Shown piece after piece: positions 24,954 to 37,140 of a stretch of DNA of 64,000 bases (positions within the stretch are counted from its first letter, which is position 1; every line of letters begins with the position of its first letter). The notes below the pieces were generated by a model. It did no database searches. It was not told the DNA's origin and was given only the letters and a program-made list of their open reading frames with translations. The position numbers were made by a program, and so were the translations under genes. This DNA comes from Drosophila miranda (taxonomy: Eukaryota > Arthropoda > Insecta > Diptera > Drosophilidae): the NCBI RefSeq assembly GCF_003369915.1, contig NC_046674.1, positions 11,594,001-11,658,000 on the forward strand, in the 5' to 3' direction.

Positions 24954-26626
24954 TGGCAGGATGTGCGTGGGTGCTTGAGCTGATTTGTGTTATTACCTCA
25001 TATGAATAGTATGAATACTCTGGCCAATTTATGTATGGCACTCCGTTCTGGTCAAGATTGGCAATCAGAAATGCTAATTCCTTGGCTACAATTACGCCCA
25101 AGTGGCCAGGGGGACAGGCCGGGGGGAACCACTTTAAAAAATAAATATTCAAAAACACACAAAACTGATGCCCGCAAAGCAAACACTTTCGCAGCACCCT
25201 TTCAACCCACCCCTCGCCCGGTGCCCTAGTAGTCGCCGAAAAATTGCTTGGAATATGGCGACAGCTGTGCCGCGGAGTCGCAGAGTCGCGGAGTCGTCGA
25301 ATGTCAACGCTCTCCTCTCTCCGCAAAATGTTTCCCAATCAGAGACGCGTAATTAAAATATGTACAAACAGACCGGAGCCCCGCGACGGGGAAAAACTCT
25401 CATGTAAGAAAACAGAGAGGGGAACAGGGCAAGAGCGGAGCAGCCCGAGCTCTGTTTGCTTTGCGTGTTTTCCTATAAAACCAAAAGCAAAACCAAAACC
25501 AAAACCAAAGCAACAAACAACAACATCAGCGGGAATCGCGTTCGGGCAATAATAACAAGAAAAACATTTGCATAAAGCAACAAACAGGGAAGGGGCCCCA
25601 AGCCCAAGCCGAAGCCGGGAAGGGGGAAGGGGGACCGAGACCGACCACCGAGAGCTTCAAGCGGAAGTTAATGAGCGCTGGATGGGGCGTCTGGAGATGA
25701 GTGCGTGACACTACCCCAGGGATACCAAAGCCGCGACTTTCTATCGGCCAGCTATCGGCCAAGATCTGTCTCTTAAGGGTTGGCAAACCCCTCGTGTGAG
25801 TCCCAAGCGTGTCACGCGTTCATCTCCGCTTCGTTCGCTTTTGGTGGGGGGGGAGTAGGAAAATCTAAAAATTCAAATGCTCCATGGAAAAATCACTTCA
25901 TTAATGCGTCATTTGTAAGGGAAGCCGAGCCTGACCAGGACTTTGGCCATATGCAACATTGGCCCGGAGGCAACACGGAAGTTGTCTCCACGCTGGGCCC
26001 GAAACTTTGCGCCAAACTTGCCACCAACGAGTGTCGGAATGGGGTCGGGTGTGGGGACGGGGAGCGTGTGACAGTCGTGTAAAAGTTGATTATTTTTCAG
26101 CAGTAGAGATTGGAACGGGGGGGGGGGTGTGGGGCCACCTTGCCGCTGGTACAGTGAATAATGACTTTTGCCACCGTTCGTCGGGCTACGGACTGGGGAC
26201 TACGGACCACGGACTGCCGACTAAGGACTGTGTGAGTGAGCTGCCTCCGGGCCAAGTTTACGTGCTTTTTTATCTGTCGCCCTCTCGGAATTCGGGGGAA
26301 GGTCCTTAGCTTTTGGTTTCCTTTCCACTCTCTACCCTCTCTCCCTCCCTCTCTCTCTGCTGTCGCAAAGTTATGCAGGCTCATTAAGTTGTTGTACAGT
26401 TTAGAGAGAGAAAATTGTCAGCTTGCTTAATTTGGCCAAGTCCGGGGTGCGTGCCACGGGGCGCAGAGTGCGGGGGCAACGGAACTCGAGTATAAACAAA
26501 AGACTTCCTTGCCACGGCCCCGGCTTTTGTCCTCCTCCTGGCTGGCAAGTAGCTCATGGCGAGTGTTTAATGAAATGAATTTTAAGAGAGAATTTATTAT
26601 TATTTTGCCCTAAAATGAAATGAAAA

Positions 26627-26830
26627 GTGTTCCCCAGTCCTTCGAATATAATTAAGCGGGACACTGCCAGAGATCCCTCAAAGGAGGAAAGTGCCAATTA
26701 TGCTTATCAGCGAAGGAATATTGCCGGCACGAGGCCCAGTTCTGATGATCCATGGCATAGAAATGGCACCAAACCAAATGGGTTACCGGAATATTTATAC
26801 TGCGACTTGAACAGATACGATCCGAAATAA
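26627..26830 (+). other. Short protein-like open frame, possible exon or gene relic
   Basis: A 67-codon open stretch ends in TAA, with the stop embedded in AATAAA (26827-26832). The predicted peptide has a balanced, non-repetitive composition rich in Tyr, Asn, Arg and Asp, for example NYAYQRRNIAGTRPSSDDPW, unlike most frames in this region. It lacks an in-frame ATG; a TGA lies just upstream. A CCCCAG that could be a splice acceptor sits at the 5' end (about 26631-26636). It may be the last exon of a small gene, a relic of a retrocopy, or chance. I do not recognise it. Confidence 0.25.
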
Positions 26831-29800
26831 ATGTTCTAAAAATAAGTTATACAAGCTACTATTTAATATAAATAATAATGAATAATTCTTTAAGCAGGAG
26901 ACTCCTTCTGGACCCTTCCAGAGTACAGTCTATCACGACCAGTACTTAATATTCAGAGTCCATCGGTGGAGTGACTTCCAAACTAATCCACCCTCTGATT
27001 TCTGTCAAATATCATCTTTCATTGGGAGAACTTCTGCTCCGAAACGGTGCACCGTTGACCACATCAACTTTTCCGCTCTGACATAATTTCACCTTCAATT
27101 AAACTTGAGGTAATTGACAGGGAAGGAAATCCCCATTCGGGTAACCACAGGGTGAGGGCGGAAGGTGGGGAAGTCCCAGCCCCCCCTTCCCGACTAGTCT
27201 CTGAAGAGATAAATGGCGATGCCTTAAACTGATTGTGTGGATTAAATTGCCATATTGGCGAAATTGGCAGAGACACGGCGTCACTCCATTCTGTACTCCC
27301 CCTGTAGAAGTACAGTGCGACTCCGCTCCACTCCCTCTCCGGCTCTCCAGGGCTCTCTCTCTCCTCCGGCAAGTATCGAAAACTTATTTTTGATAAGCGC
27401 AATTATAATTGGATTTGGAGGAAGTTGCCATCGCATGTTGCGGGCAGGTAGCACCACAAGAAGTCCTTCCTTCGATCCTTCGGAGTTGAAGATTGAGTCA
27501 GGGAATGATTAATCTACCTCGGGAGTATTTAAAAGCCAGTACTTCTCCCAGACGGAGAAGGAGACGGGGACGGAGACAGAGAAGCAAGCCAAAAGGAAAA
27601 TTGGAAAATGCGTTGTTTGGGTGCGATAAAGACGTGTTGTTTGGCGTTGGGTGCTGGCTTGGTTGGTTGGGTCTCCCACCGTGTTTTCTTTTTGTAAATG
27701 TTTGCTGTCAAGATAAGGACAACACAGCGTGTGGTTGCTCCTCCTCATCCTTGGATAAGGGTTCTTCTCAGAGGCGGAAAAGGAGTTTGTCAGGAGTGGA
27801 GTTTTGCGTTGCTAAGCCCGTGGACGTGGACGTGGACGGAGACGTGGACGTGGACGGAGACGGGGACTTAACAGGAGACAAATGAAGTTGTTAGCGGGTG
27901 GCGGCCCCAGAGAGAGCTAGAGACAGATGCAGTTGCCTGGCTGTTGGCTTTGATGTGTTCTCACTGCTCCAGATGACTGGTCATTCGGTCATTAATTGAG
28001 TTTAATTATTGGGGCGTTAATTGGGGTGGCCCCCCACCCAATTCAAGGGCGGGCTGGGCTAAAGCCATCGTTAAAGCCAGATTAATCGATGCCCAAGCAG
28101 GTCCTGGAACTTATAGCCAAGCTTTGATTAGTTGCAGAACTGTCAAAGATTCCAGGGGATAACCCAACCGCCCACCCGCAATGTCAATAGCTCATTAAAA
28201 CTCTCCGCATAACTCAAGACGGGCCAGGGGGCATCTGGACCACACAACCCAAAATGATAGACATTTATTTGTGCCCATAATTAAACGCAGACAATGCCAG
28301 GCGGCATTGTGCGGCGGCCACGCCTCCCTTGTCAAATATTTCAGCCCTGTGTTGGCAACAATTTACAAAATGCAAATGGCAACGCTTACGCCCCAGCCCA
28401 CCACCCACCCCCCCCCCTTCCTGCCTCTAATGAGGCTGCTGCCAAGTCAAGGCATAAACTTGTGAAATTTCTGAAATTTGTGAAATTTTGGGTGCTTCTG
28501 CCTACGCCTGGGGCGCTTCTGTCCGTCAGAAATCCCTGCCACATGTGACTTCCTCCAGCGCCTCATTGTTGATTTTTCTAAATGGAAAACCAACAATTGA
28601 CTTGGAAAATCCAGCAAGTTTTCCTTCGAATGTTACTCGTTTGATGGCAATTAAAAATTTCTAAAAGATTCTCCACCTCTCGACAGTCTGGCAGTAGCCC
28701 CGGCACCACCCCCTGGGGCTGACCGTGAGAGAGAGCAAGAGAGAGAGAGACCCTTTTCAAGAGGACATCTCTTGCCCTTAGCGCCTTTTGTTGTATGCAA
28801 ATTAATGACGGCAATGATTATGCCCAGCAATCGTAGAATATCGGGGGAGTATTGGGTTCCAAAACGGTTTGTACAGAGAGAGAAAGAGAGAGAGTTATGG
28901 AAGAGCGGTGCGGCATGGAAAAAGCTAGAAAATATTATTAAATTCTCATTAAAAAAAGAAAGGAAAGAGGATCTTTCAAACTCTCCTGAAAAAAAGGCCA
29001 GAAAAAGTTGAAAGAGATGTGCGGTCTGCCCATGCCGTTCCACCAAAATATCCAACAAATCAATCTATACCTTTGGCCAACAGTGATACCAAAAAGACAG
29101 AGAGAGATGCTACCCATTAAAAGAAATCCTTTGGAACCTGGAGCTCTACAGCCACATTTTAAACCTGCCTTTAAGGCTAGACCCCATCCAAGTGAGGGAT
29201 ATCTTTGGGGTCGACAGGCCTTTGTTTCGTGCACTGCGGAGGGTGTTTCATTTGTGTTGTTTCTAAGTTTTAATTGTGTCTGTCCGATGGCAGGGGGCTG
29301 GAAATATTGCGGTTGTTGGGGACTTGGCGATTTGCCCAACTTAATAAAAATAATTGAGCGAAATTAAATTGATTGAAATATTTATTTGCTGCAAGTGGCA
29401 CCCCGTGTCGGCTGATCGTCGAGTCTTTAATTCGAATACGTATCTCGACGGGCATTAAATTTGCCACCAGGGCGTCAGAGATGGGGGGGAGGAGGCAGCA
29501 AAGTTTTTCCGAGCCCACACCCATCAATCCCCATCAGGACAGACATCCACGTCAAAGTTGCACACTGCGCTTTTATGCAGATAAATTGTCGGTTATATTC
29601 TCGCCCCCGAACCAGGCCCAGACCCAGACCTAGGAACCAGACCCAGACCCAGGAACCAGGAACCAGAACCGTTCCCCCTGAAACCTCCTGAACGTTTCGT
29701 TTGGTTGCCTTTGCTGCCGCGTCAGTTGTTTTGGGCCAGGCCAAGGGCTTAGGAGGAGGAACACGAGATGGCGATGGCGATGACGATGGCGATGGAGATG

Positions 29801-31442
29801 GAGCCGGACCGGATCCGAGGCCAGACCTAACCAGAGTGTCGGAGAGAGCTGCCTTTGCCTGATTGTTTCATAAAACTTTTCTGCAGCAAGGCAGGCAACT
29901 ATTGTTGTTGTTGCTGTTTCTGTTGTTGCTGTGATTTGTGCAAATTAATTTGCTTATAATTTTTACGCTTAGTTAAACACAATTTTGAGTGATTTTCACA
30001 CAGAGCAAAATGCTTGGGTGCCAAAAAGTTTTCCCTCTTCCGCACAGTGGGCCCGCCCCGGCCCGCACCAGGCTGAATAATTTCCTAAAATGTGAGTATC
30101 TAACGTTATTTGAATGGCAATCTATATTAAAGTTGAAACCCCATTTAAATTGGGAGCGAGCCGATGCATTCCCCCGGGTGTAACCGCTTCGACCATTGGC
30201 TTCGTTAGCATCGTTGGCAAAAACAACAAAAACCAAAAAAACAAAAAAAAAGGCACATTTAAATTGTATTTCCGGGCAGCCCACAATCGCATACAGATTT
30301 TTCCATCCGCTTGAACGTTTTTCATATTTTTATAAATTGCTATAAATTGAGATATTAATACGATACGCGACAAAAGTCACAGGATCCGGGATCCCGGCAG
30401 GGAAAAGCTCCAGTTGCCCCTGCCGCTGATGCCCCTCCTGCTGCCCCTCCTGCTGGTGTTGTTGGCCGGTTCGCTGATTCCACTCCGATTCGATGCGAAC
30501 ATGTGGCAAAAACCGTCGAGACATTAAAAAATTGTGTGCGCGCAAGTGTGGCACAAACAAAATGTTCAGTTATTTGTATAAAATGCGTTGCGACAACTTT
30601 TTGCGCGCAAGCAGGGCAACATTTGGCCGTAAAGAGTTTGGAGTCGGAGGTTGGAGGTTGGAGTCAAAGAGAGAGACCCCCCCCCATCCCCGCCCCCCTT
30701 CAGACGATAATGATGAAGTTTCGCCCAGTCCGGGGCGCCCAGTCTTTAAGCTGAAATTTAAACAAGAGTCTGGGGACAACACACTGCAGTAAATGCGGCC
30801 TGTCTGCAGCTTAAGTATTCCATGCACACACGCACACATCGGCTCTCTCCGCACATTTCGTCAGTGGCTTCAATTGGACTGATTTAATTGAATCAGTTTG
30901 GTCCGTCTAGGACGAGTATAGTACGCCTCTGTGTCTTTCAATTTACTAGCCCCCCCACCACCACCCCACCCTGTGCCCTTCGTGCCTGTGTTTTTTCGGG
31001 TCTACTCTAGACTCTCGCTTTTCCTTCCTTCCTTCTTTTTTTTTGTGCACACGTTTGCGTGCCATGAACGGCATAAAAATCTTGACACAAAGGCCGGGCC
31101 GTTGCATACAATTGGGCGCACACAGACCCTCGCTCTAGGGTTGTCTGTGCTGCAGAGACGTGTTGAGGTCGTTGTCATGCACTGATTTTGTATGCAGCAG
31201 CCATGACAATCTTGCAGTCCTGCAGTCCTGCAGTCCTTCAGCTTAGATCAATTGAAGATCCATTTTCAAATCAATTTCCCATCTTTGACTACACTCCCTT
31301 TGCTCCTTTGTTCCTTTGTTCCTTCGTTCCATTGCCATTGCCAATCCAGCTAAATACCTTTCGACCTCACTGAACTCAGGCACAACTTTCGCTGAGCCAT
31401 GATAAATACGAGCACAATAGTTTTGCGAAAACTTTCCCTGGC

Positions 31443-31466
31443 CATCGCATCGCATCGCATCGCATC
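31443..31466. repeat. (CGCAT)n repeat
   Basis: About five tandem CGCAT pentamers in non-coding DNA. Confidence 0.8.
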
Positions 31467-33702
31467 CCTTTCTCTGGATTGGAGTATAAATAATGCTAAA
31501 TAAATTACCACACGCATAGAAAAACAATCATTACACTTGTGAGCCGGGCCGGGCCGGGCCGAGGAAACCAATTTCGATTAGGCAGGGAACAAAAGTGAAA
31601 CTAACTTTTGCTCCATTCATAAAGCAAATGAGTGGGTGCCAAGGGGGGGAGGAGGTGGGAGCTCTCTCTTTCTCTCCCTCTCTGTGCCCAGGCCTAGGCA
31701 CGTATGAGATTTCTTATTTACGATAAAGAGACACACAAAAAATAGCAAAATAGCAAAAACAAAGAAAAGAAATTGTCTTGCCCCATCCCCATCCACCCGG
31801 TAATCCCCCTCTTGCCAGACGGTGGAACCATTCAGGCAGAAAAAAGGCAGACAACAGCAGAGACATGGCACAAGAGACCTGGGAGATGGGGAGATGGGGA
31901 GACGGGGAGACCGAGTGCCACCAGTAAAAAGGCCAAATATTGAATTGTGCGTAATTTACGATAAAAAGGGGAAAATTGGAAAAGTTTTACCAGTCTCCGA
32001 CTGGGGAATGGGGCACGGGGCATGGGCGACGGAGGATGGGATTTCTTTATTTATATAGTTCGTGTCGAGCGGCTGCCAGCCAAGCACGTGTCCCGCCCGA
32101 AGACGGAGACGGGGCGTGGCCTTAGGCTTCGCACAATCATGTAAATAAAAATTCTGATTGCCCGAATCGAGGCGAGGGACCTGTGCTCCAGCCATGCGTA
32201 TGTGTGTCTCCAGAACCAATTGGGGCATTTTTATTAAATATTACAAGTGGATAAATAAATTAGACCAGGAATAAGGCAGCGTTGCCTGGAGATGTTTATG
32301 GGAGGAATGCTGGGAAGAAGATCTCAATCTGTGCAGCATTTATTGATCGTTGGAGTTGGCCAGAAACACTCAGCGACTAATCGATTAATAAAGAAAGGGC
32401 CTGCATTGCCAATTTTGGTGCATCCACAGTTTTCATCGGTTCCTGCTGGTTTCTATCCCACTTGGCCCTCTTTTCCGCAGGGCTCTGTCCGACATGTCGT
32501 ATGCGTGATAATGTGAATTTATGCCTTAATTGCAAAGTCCTTTACAGCGGATATTTCGATGGGAAAAATACCACTACACCCGCTTGCCGCCTGCCGCCTG
32601 CCGCTTGCCCCGCCACAATGAACTGCAGCTGTTTCGATGGAGGCCCATTAAATCGCATTTGGTTAGCCGATTGTGGGCATGGATGGGGCTCTGTAGGCAG
32701 TGCAAGCCAGCTCCGAACCTCCACACCTCCCACACGCCTATTGCCATAAAAACATTTATGTAATTGCTGTTATCGACAGCAACGGGCTCTGGAAAATGGC
32801 CTCGTGGCCGCATCTCGGATCCGGCAATGGCCGTAAACGGGCCTTTAATACACTTTTGATTGGATTGTCGCACAAGTTAATTGAACGGCGCAACAGCAGC
32901 AGCCGCTGGCATCGAGCAGCAGCAAAACAACATTGTTCCGACAGTCAACGCCTGGCCTAAGCCACTGGCCGCGTTTTTCGACTGGCCAACACAACACACA
33001 AAAACTGGTGGCAATTAATTTTGAAACTAGTTGGCAGGGCATCATCTCCCGCATCCGCCCAAGCCGGAGCCCAATCCCAAGCCCAAGCCCAAGCCCATGC
33101 CCCATGCCCCATGCCCCATTCCCCGGGCTCAATGGTGCCGCCAATTCATGCCGATTCATGGCAGCTCATTAGGCGGCAGACTGGCCAACCCCCAAAAAGT
33201 ATGCAGCATTTTCCTTTGTTCGATTCTATCGCTCCATGAACCCTCTAAATGTTTCCTCAGCTTGTTAGTGCAACTTTTCCCGACTACTCTGCTGTGTCTG
33301 TCTGTATCTGTATCTGTATCTGTATTTCGGTCTGTTTTGGGCTCTTTTTTTAATGCTTGAACGCACTTTTATCTTTTGTTGTCCGTTGTCCGTTGTCCGG
33401 GCAGCTCTAGCAAATTGTTTGAGAATGACCCGCGTAAATTCGCTTTCTACTTGATTTACTGTAAATTGTATTGTGGCAGAGATTTGGTTTGGGGCCAATC
33501 CCATAAAGAATTACCGGCCATCGAGCATAGAGTGTAGACACACACATACTATGGTATGGTATATTGTATAAATTGATTGACCCGAAGCCCAGGAGCAGGC
33601 CTTGCATTTGTGCGGGCGGTGGTGGTGGTGGTGGTCCTGGAAGGTTCTACAGCAAATGGCCAGCCATTTGGCATGTGTCCTGGACAGGCACAGGTAACTT
33701 AC

Positions 33703-33809
33703 CCTTCTGATAACTCATCATTGCAAATTAGTGACGCATATATGTAGGATGTGGGGGATGAGAGCCCAGCGCTTCAGTGAAGCAGCGCAACGACCACCGG
33801 CAGGGAGAC
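33703..33809 (-). CDS. Candidate 107-nt exon with 5'UTR and start codon
   Basis: On the minus strand CCTTCCTCTTTCAG (acceptor) precedes a 107-nt segment that ends at the strong donor AAGG|GTAAGT. Every frame entering the exon meets a stop, so it cannot be an ordinary internal coding exon. It fits a 5'UTR exon in which translation begins at ATG 33721, with an in-frame TAA shortly upstream, giving MMSYQK plus one base. Joined to the 39-nt exon the N-terminus would read MMSYQKGLKDPNVDRHTTK. I do not recognise this protein. The exon would splice to the 5'UTR exon at 49.8-50.7 kb. An alternative is a chance splice-site pair, or a terminal exon of another transcript. Confidence 0.45.
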
Positions 33810-34330
33810 CTGAAAGAGGAAGGGAATGAATGATCAGCTTTACGATTGACGATTGACGATTGAGTTGTTATGCGTTTGATATACGAGCCACTCAAGGACA
33901 TATGTATGTATATTCCTGCAATGCAATCAGCATAATTAAGGGTCCGCCTCCGTCTTGGTCTTTTGCCACTTAAGCACATTTTTCGACGACTACTTGGGGC
34001 AGTTAAAAAACCTTTTGCATTCGTTTGTTTGGCTTCTCTTCATCCTGCCAGCCAGCCAGCAGCGTTCCGGATGCAATGTGTACTTAGAACTGAGAGCCCG
34101 CATCCCAGATGCCCAGTCGAAGAAGCTGCCGAAGACGTTCTAGTGCCAGAAGCATCATCATCAAGACGAAGAACGAGGGACCCTCCGGGTAAACAATCTC
34201 AAGTTTTGTTGGCGTTAGTTTTGTAAATTGCAGGTTGCAACATTTTCATTAAATTAAGTCAAATAGCAAACAAGTGGATAGGAGCAGAGCAAGAGCACGA
34301 GCACGAGCACCGGCACGGGTAAACAATCAA

Positions 34331-34362
<32 letters not shown>
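34331..34362. repeat. (GGCT)n microsatellite
   Basis: About eight uninterrupted GGCT tetranucleotides. Confidence 0.9.
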
Positions 34363-35150
34363 CTTTCCTGAGAGTCCTGTCAACAATAACCGTAAACTGT
34401 AAACTGTAAACTGAAAATCGGGCAAGCAGCATGAGCATTAACGAAATTGCAGCCCAAAGAGGCTCTTCCCGGCTCTAGAGTGAACTTTGCGAAGGCCCTG
34501 AAGTTGTCATAAGCTGCAGAGGATTGCCAAGGGGGACTGCCGTGGCGTTGCCAGGCGATGGATTTTGGAGCCGATCGAAAACGATGTAAAATGATACATC
34601 AATTGTGGTTCCACCACCGATTAATCGCCACCCCTCCCCCCCGTCCACCATCCCGTCCCAAAAAGGGAAACCCAGCCCCAAACGTCAGCTGATACTGACA
34701 ACGTGTCCTTAGAACTGCAGTTGGCAGTGGCCTCATCGTGGCTGCACATTTTTGCCTGGCTTGACAAAAGTCAAGAGCACCCCAGCCGGAGTGGAGGCTG
34801 GGGGATGGCCTCCTCCTCTGCATAACATTAATTAAGTTTGTAACGACAAATGCCAACACGACACGAGACATACACACAAATCAGACCAGCTCCCATGCAA
34901 ATGCAAAGCGACAACAGCAGCAACAACGTGCTCAAAGGATTTTCCAGGACTCCTGCCAAGCGGCGTCGTGTGCAGAGCCAGTGCCAGTGCCGGTGCCAGA
35001 GCCGGTGCCGACGTCTGCTTGAATGTCATGACGATGTTAATTTTATAAACTCTTCAGTTTTTAGACCTCCTCCACCTATCATCTCTCGCCACAGCTGCAA
35101 CGGCAACGGCAGCGGCAGCGGCAGCTTAAACTATTCCCGTTGTTGTGGTA

Positions 35151-35171
35151 CCCTGCATCGGGCAGGGTATG
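35151..35171. repeat. Palindromic TACCCTGC/GCAGGGTA motif
   Basis: TACCCTGC is separated by a short loop from GCAGGGTA, a near-perfect inverted repeat. Drosophila genomes contain many old transposon copies starting with TATACCCTTGCAGAGGGTA-type palindromes, and this may be a worn remnant of one. The surrounding sequence gives no further support. Confidence 0.25.
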
Positions 35172-36539
35172 ATGTTTCTGCAGCCCAGAGCCCTTCCTGC
35201 TGGGACATCCAGGGTACTCAAAGGACGTGGCCGGCTCCGGCTGTAGCTCCTGTCCCTTGTTGTTGGTGGTGTGCTGCTGCGTGTTTGTGTCCACGCTAGT
35301 TAACGCCTGCGGTGGGTTTGTGTCTGCGCTGTGACGGATGTGATGTGCGTTTGCTCCTTCTGCCCTCCATTTGTGTGTGTCTGCCTGTATCTGTATCTGT
35401 ATCTGTGTTTGTGCTGTTGCTGTTGCTGTTGCTGTCTCGTTAACAGGATTTGAGGAGTCGCTTTAGCTGTCGCCTCTGTTGCGGTTTCTCTGTCCTCGTG
35501 GCCGTTGCCGGTTGCTGCTTTAAAAACTGCACCAAAATGCAGACTTGAATCTTTTTCAACTTTTTCTTGGCCTCTTCTGCCTGCCCCGCCTTTGTCTGGC
35601 ACACTCGCTCGCTCCGGCTCTGATTTATTTAAATTTTTACCAGCCACGTGCAACATTTTTCTATTTATTTGACGCGCCGCTTCTACCCACATGGCGAAAT
35701 GGGGAAAAACTCGAGAAGCCAGCGAAACGTGGCCCAGCAATTGAGGCCCCAACAGAAGGTTGCCTCCTTCTGAGGCAGGAAACGCCGACTTTGCTTTGTG
35801 CAACAGCGCGTGAATCGGTATATGGGAGGTACAAATGCAATGTCTAGGCAAACACACTGAAAAATAAAGGCTCCGAGTATATATGTGCATATACCGGTCC
35901 AGGTTGGGGCGGCAGGGGGGCGGCAGGCAGCTTTTTATTTGTTTATAGCACAGAAAGCGGCGCTCAAAAGTGCAACGCAGCTGCCGGCTAAAAGAAGCGA
36001 AAGAAGCGAAAGAAGAGGCTGGATTTTAGGACCTGCCTCATTGTCAAAATGGGGCGTAGAAAAAGTCTCTCTAGTGTGTTTCTCTCTGTCTCTTTCTCTG
36101 TCTGTCGCACATGTGGGCGCCTCTGTGCATGTGTGTGTGTGTGTGTGTCTTTGGGGTCCTTGTAATCAGTTTTCCTTGCCGTAAATTGTGTAAAAAGTGA
36201 AAAGAATTTGTTGCGCTTTTGTCCCGAGGGGAAAATGCAATGGAAAAGTATTACCATTCCTCCAAGAATCTGTTGTATTCTTAAAGGTGGCCTTGGAGTG
36301 CTGCTGGTTGAAATCTGGGCTGAACTTTATAAACTTCCTTTAGAACCCTCTAGAAACCCTTTAGAACCTGTAGTTTCAGAAGGTAAGCAGATGTTAGATC
36401 TGTGGGAATCGTGGCTCCTACATTTGTCGGCTAGGCGCAAAAACTTCATAAATACAGGGTGTGCGACCCCGACGCGGGAACGAGAGTGCAAAAGCAAAAT
36501 AAGGCGGTTTTATTCTGGGACTGCGAGGAAACTCCAAAT

Positions 36540-37140
36540 ACTCTGACCACAACAATAATAATTTCTGACAGTTCTAAAAGCAACAAAATATAACACGATA
36601 CTGCTTGCTTTTTTTACATAACTTGAGAATGTTTCAGTTTAGAAAGCCAGAACTTCGATAAAAAAGATATCGTAATATATGATTTATTTTTCATTTGATA
36701 GCTCACTATTTCCCAGGCGGTAAGCTAAGGCTACGATACTCTAAGGCCAATTCATATCTGCATTCAATAGAATTTCAGAATTGAGAAAATGTTTTCAATC
36801 TTGGTGTCGGAACAAGGCAGTGTATCCCAACAAAAAAACCATCTCAAACACAAAAATACATACAAAAATAAATAAATACAAAAATAAATAAATACAAAAA
36901 TAAATAAATAAATAAAAATAACAATAATTCCTTAAAAGCAATTTCAAAGAATTACTAAACAAATCCTGAGTTTTCCCAAAAAGAAAAATTATTGCCTTTT
37001 CGTGGAGTTTTTTTCCAATTTCTAATTTGTTTTTACGTGAAAGTGTTCCCTCAGAAGTACTATTTTTATTTCTGATAAACCAGAGATAATTAAAATTTGA
37101 TCAACTATTTGGAATTTCCATTCCTTGAGTGTATGTAAAA
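36540..37140. repeat. AT-rich island with AAATAAATACAA repeats
   Basis: About 600 bp of abruptly AT-rich DNA lies in GC-rich surroundings. It contains a tandem tract of AATAAATACAAA-type units at about 36.85-36.92 kb. There is no open frame. It may be a degraded insertion, but I see no clear terminal repeats. Confidence 0.5.

Larger units (their letters stand above)
23960..33702. other. Non-coding stretch, probable intron 2 (right part)
   Basis: Apart from a short protein-like frame at 26.6 kb (listed separately), I see no gene. The segment contains GACAGGCG and GGAC tandem repeats (24.17-24.24 kb), a TG microsatellite (24.93 kb), a GGACGT repeat (27.82-27.87 kb), purine-rich GA tracts and a CGCAT repeat (31.44 kb). 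It lies inside the proposed large intron of the minus-strand gene and downstream of the nested NDUFA7-like gene. Confidence 0.5.

Noticed and set aside
33703-33809. Terminal coding exon with a hydrophobic GPI-anchor-like tail (VSLPVVVALLH then stop)
   Set aside because: Possible in frame 1, but the exon ends at a strong donor and holds an ATG with an upstream in-frame stop, so a 5'UTR/start exon fits better. I kept the short frame as a possible upstream frame instead.
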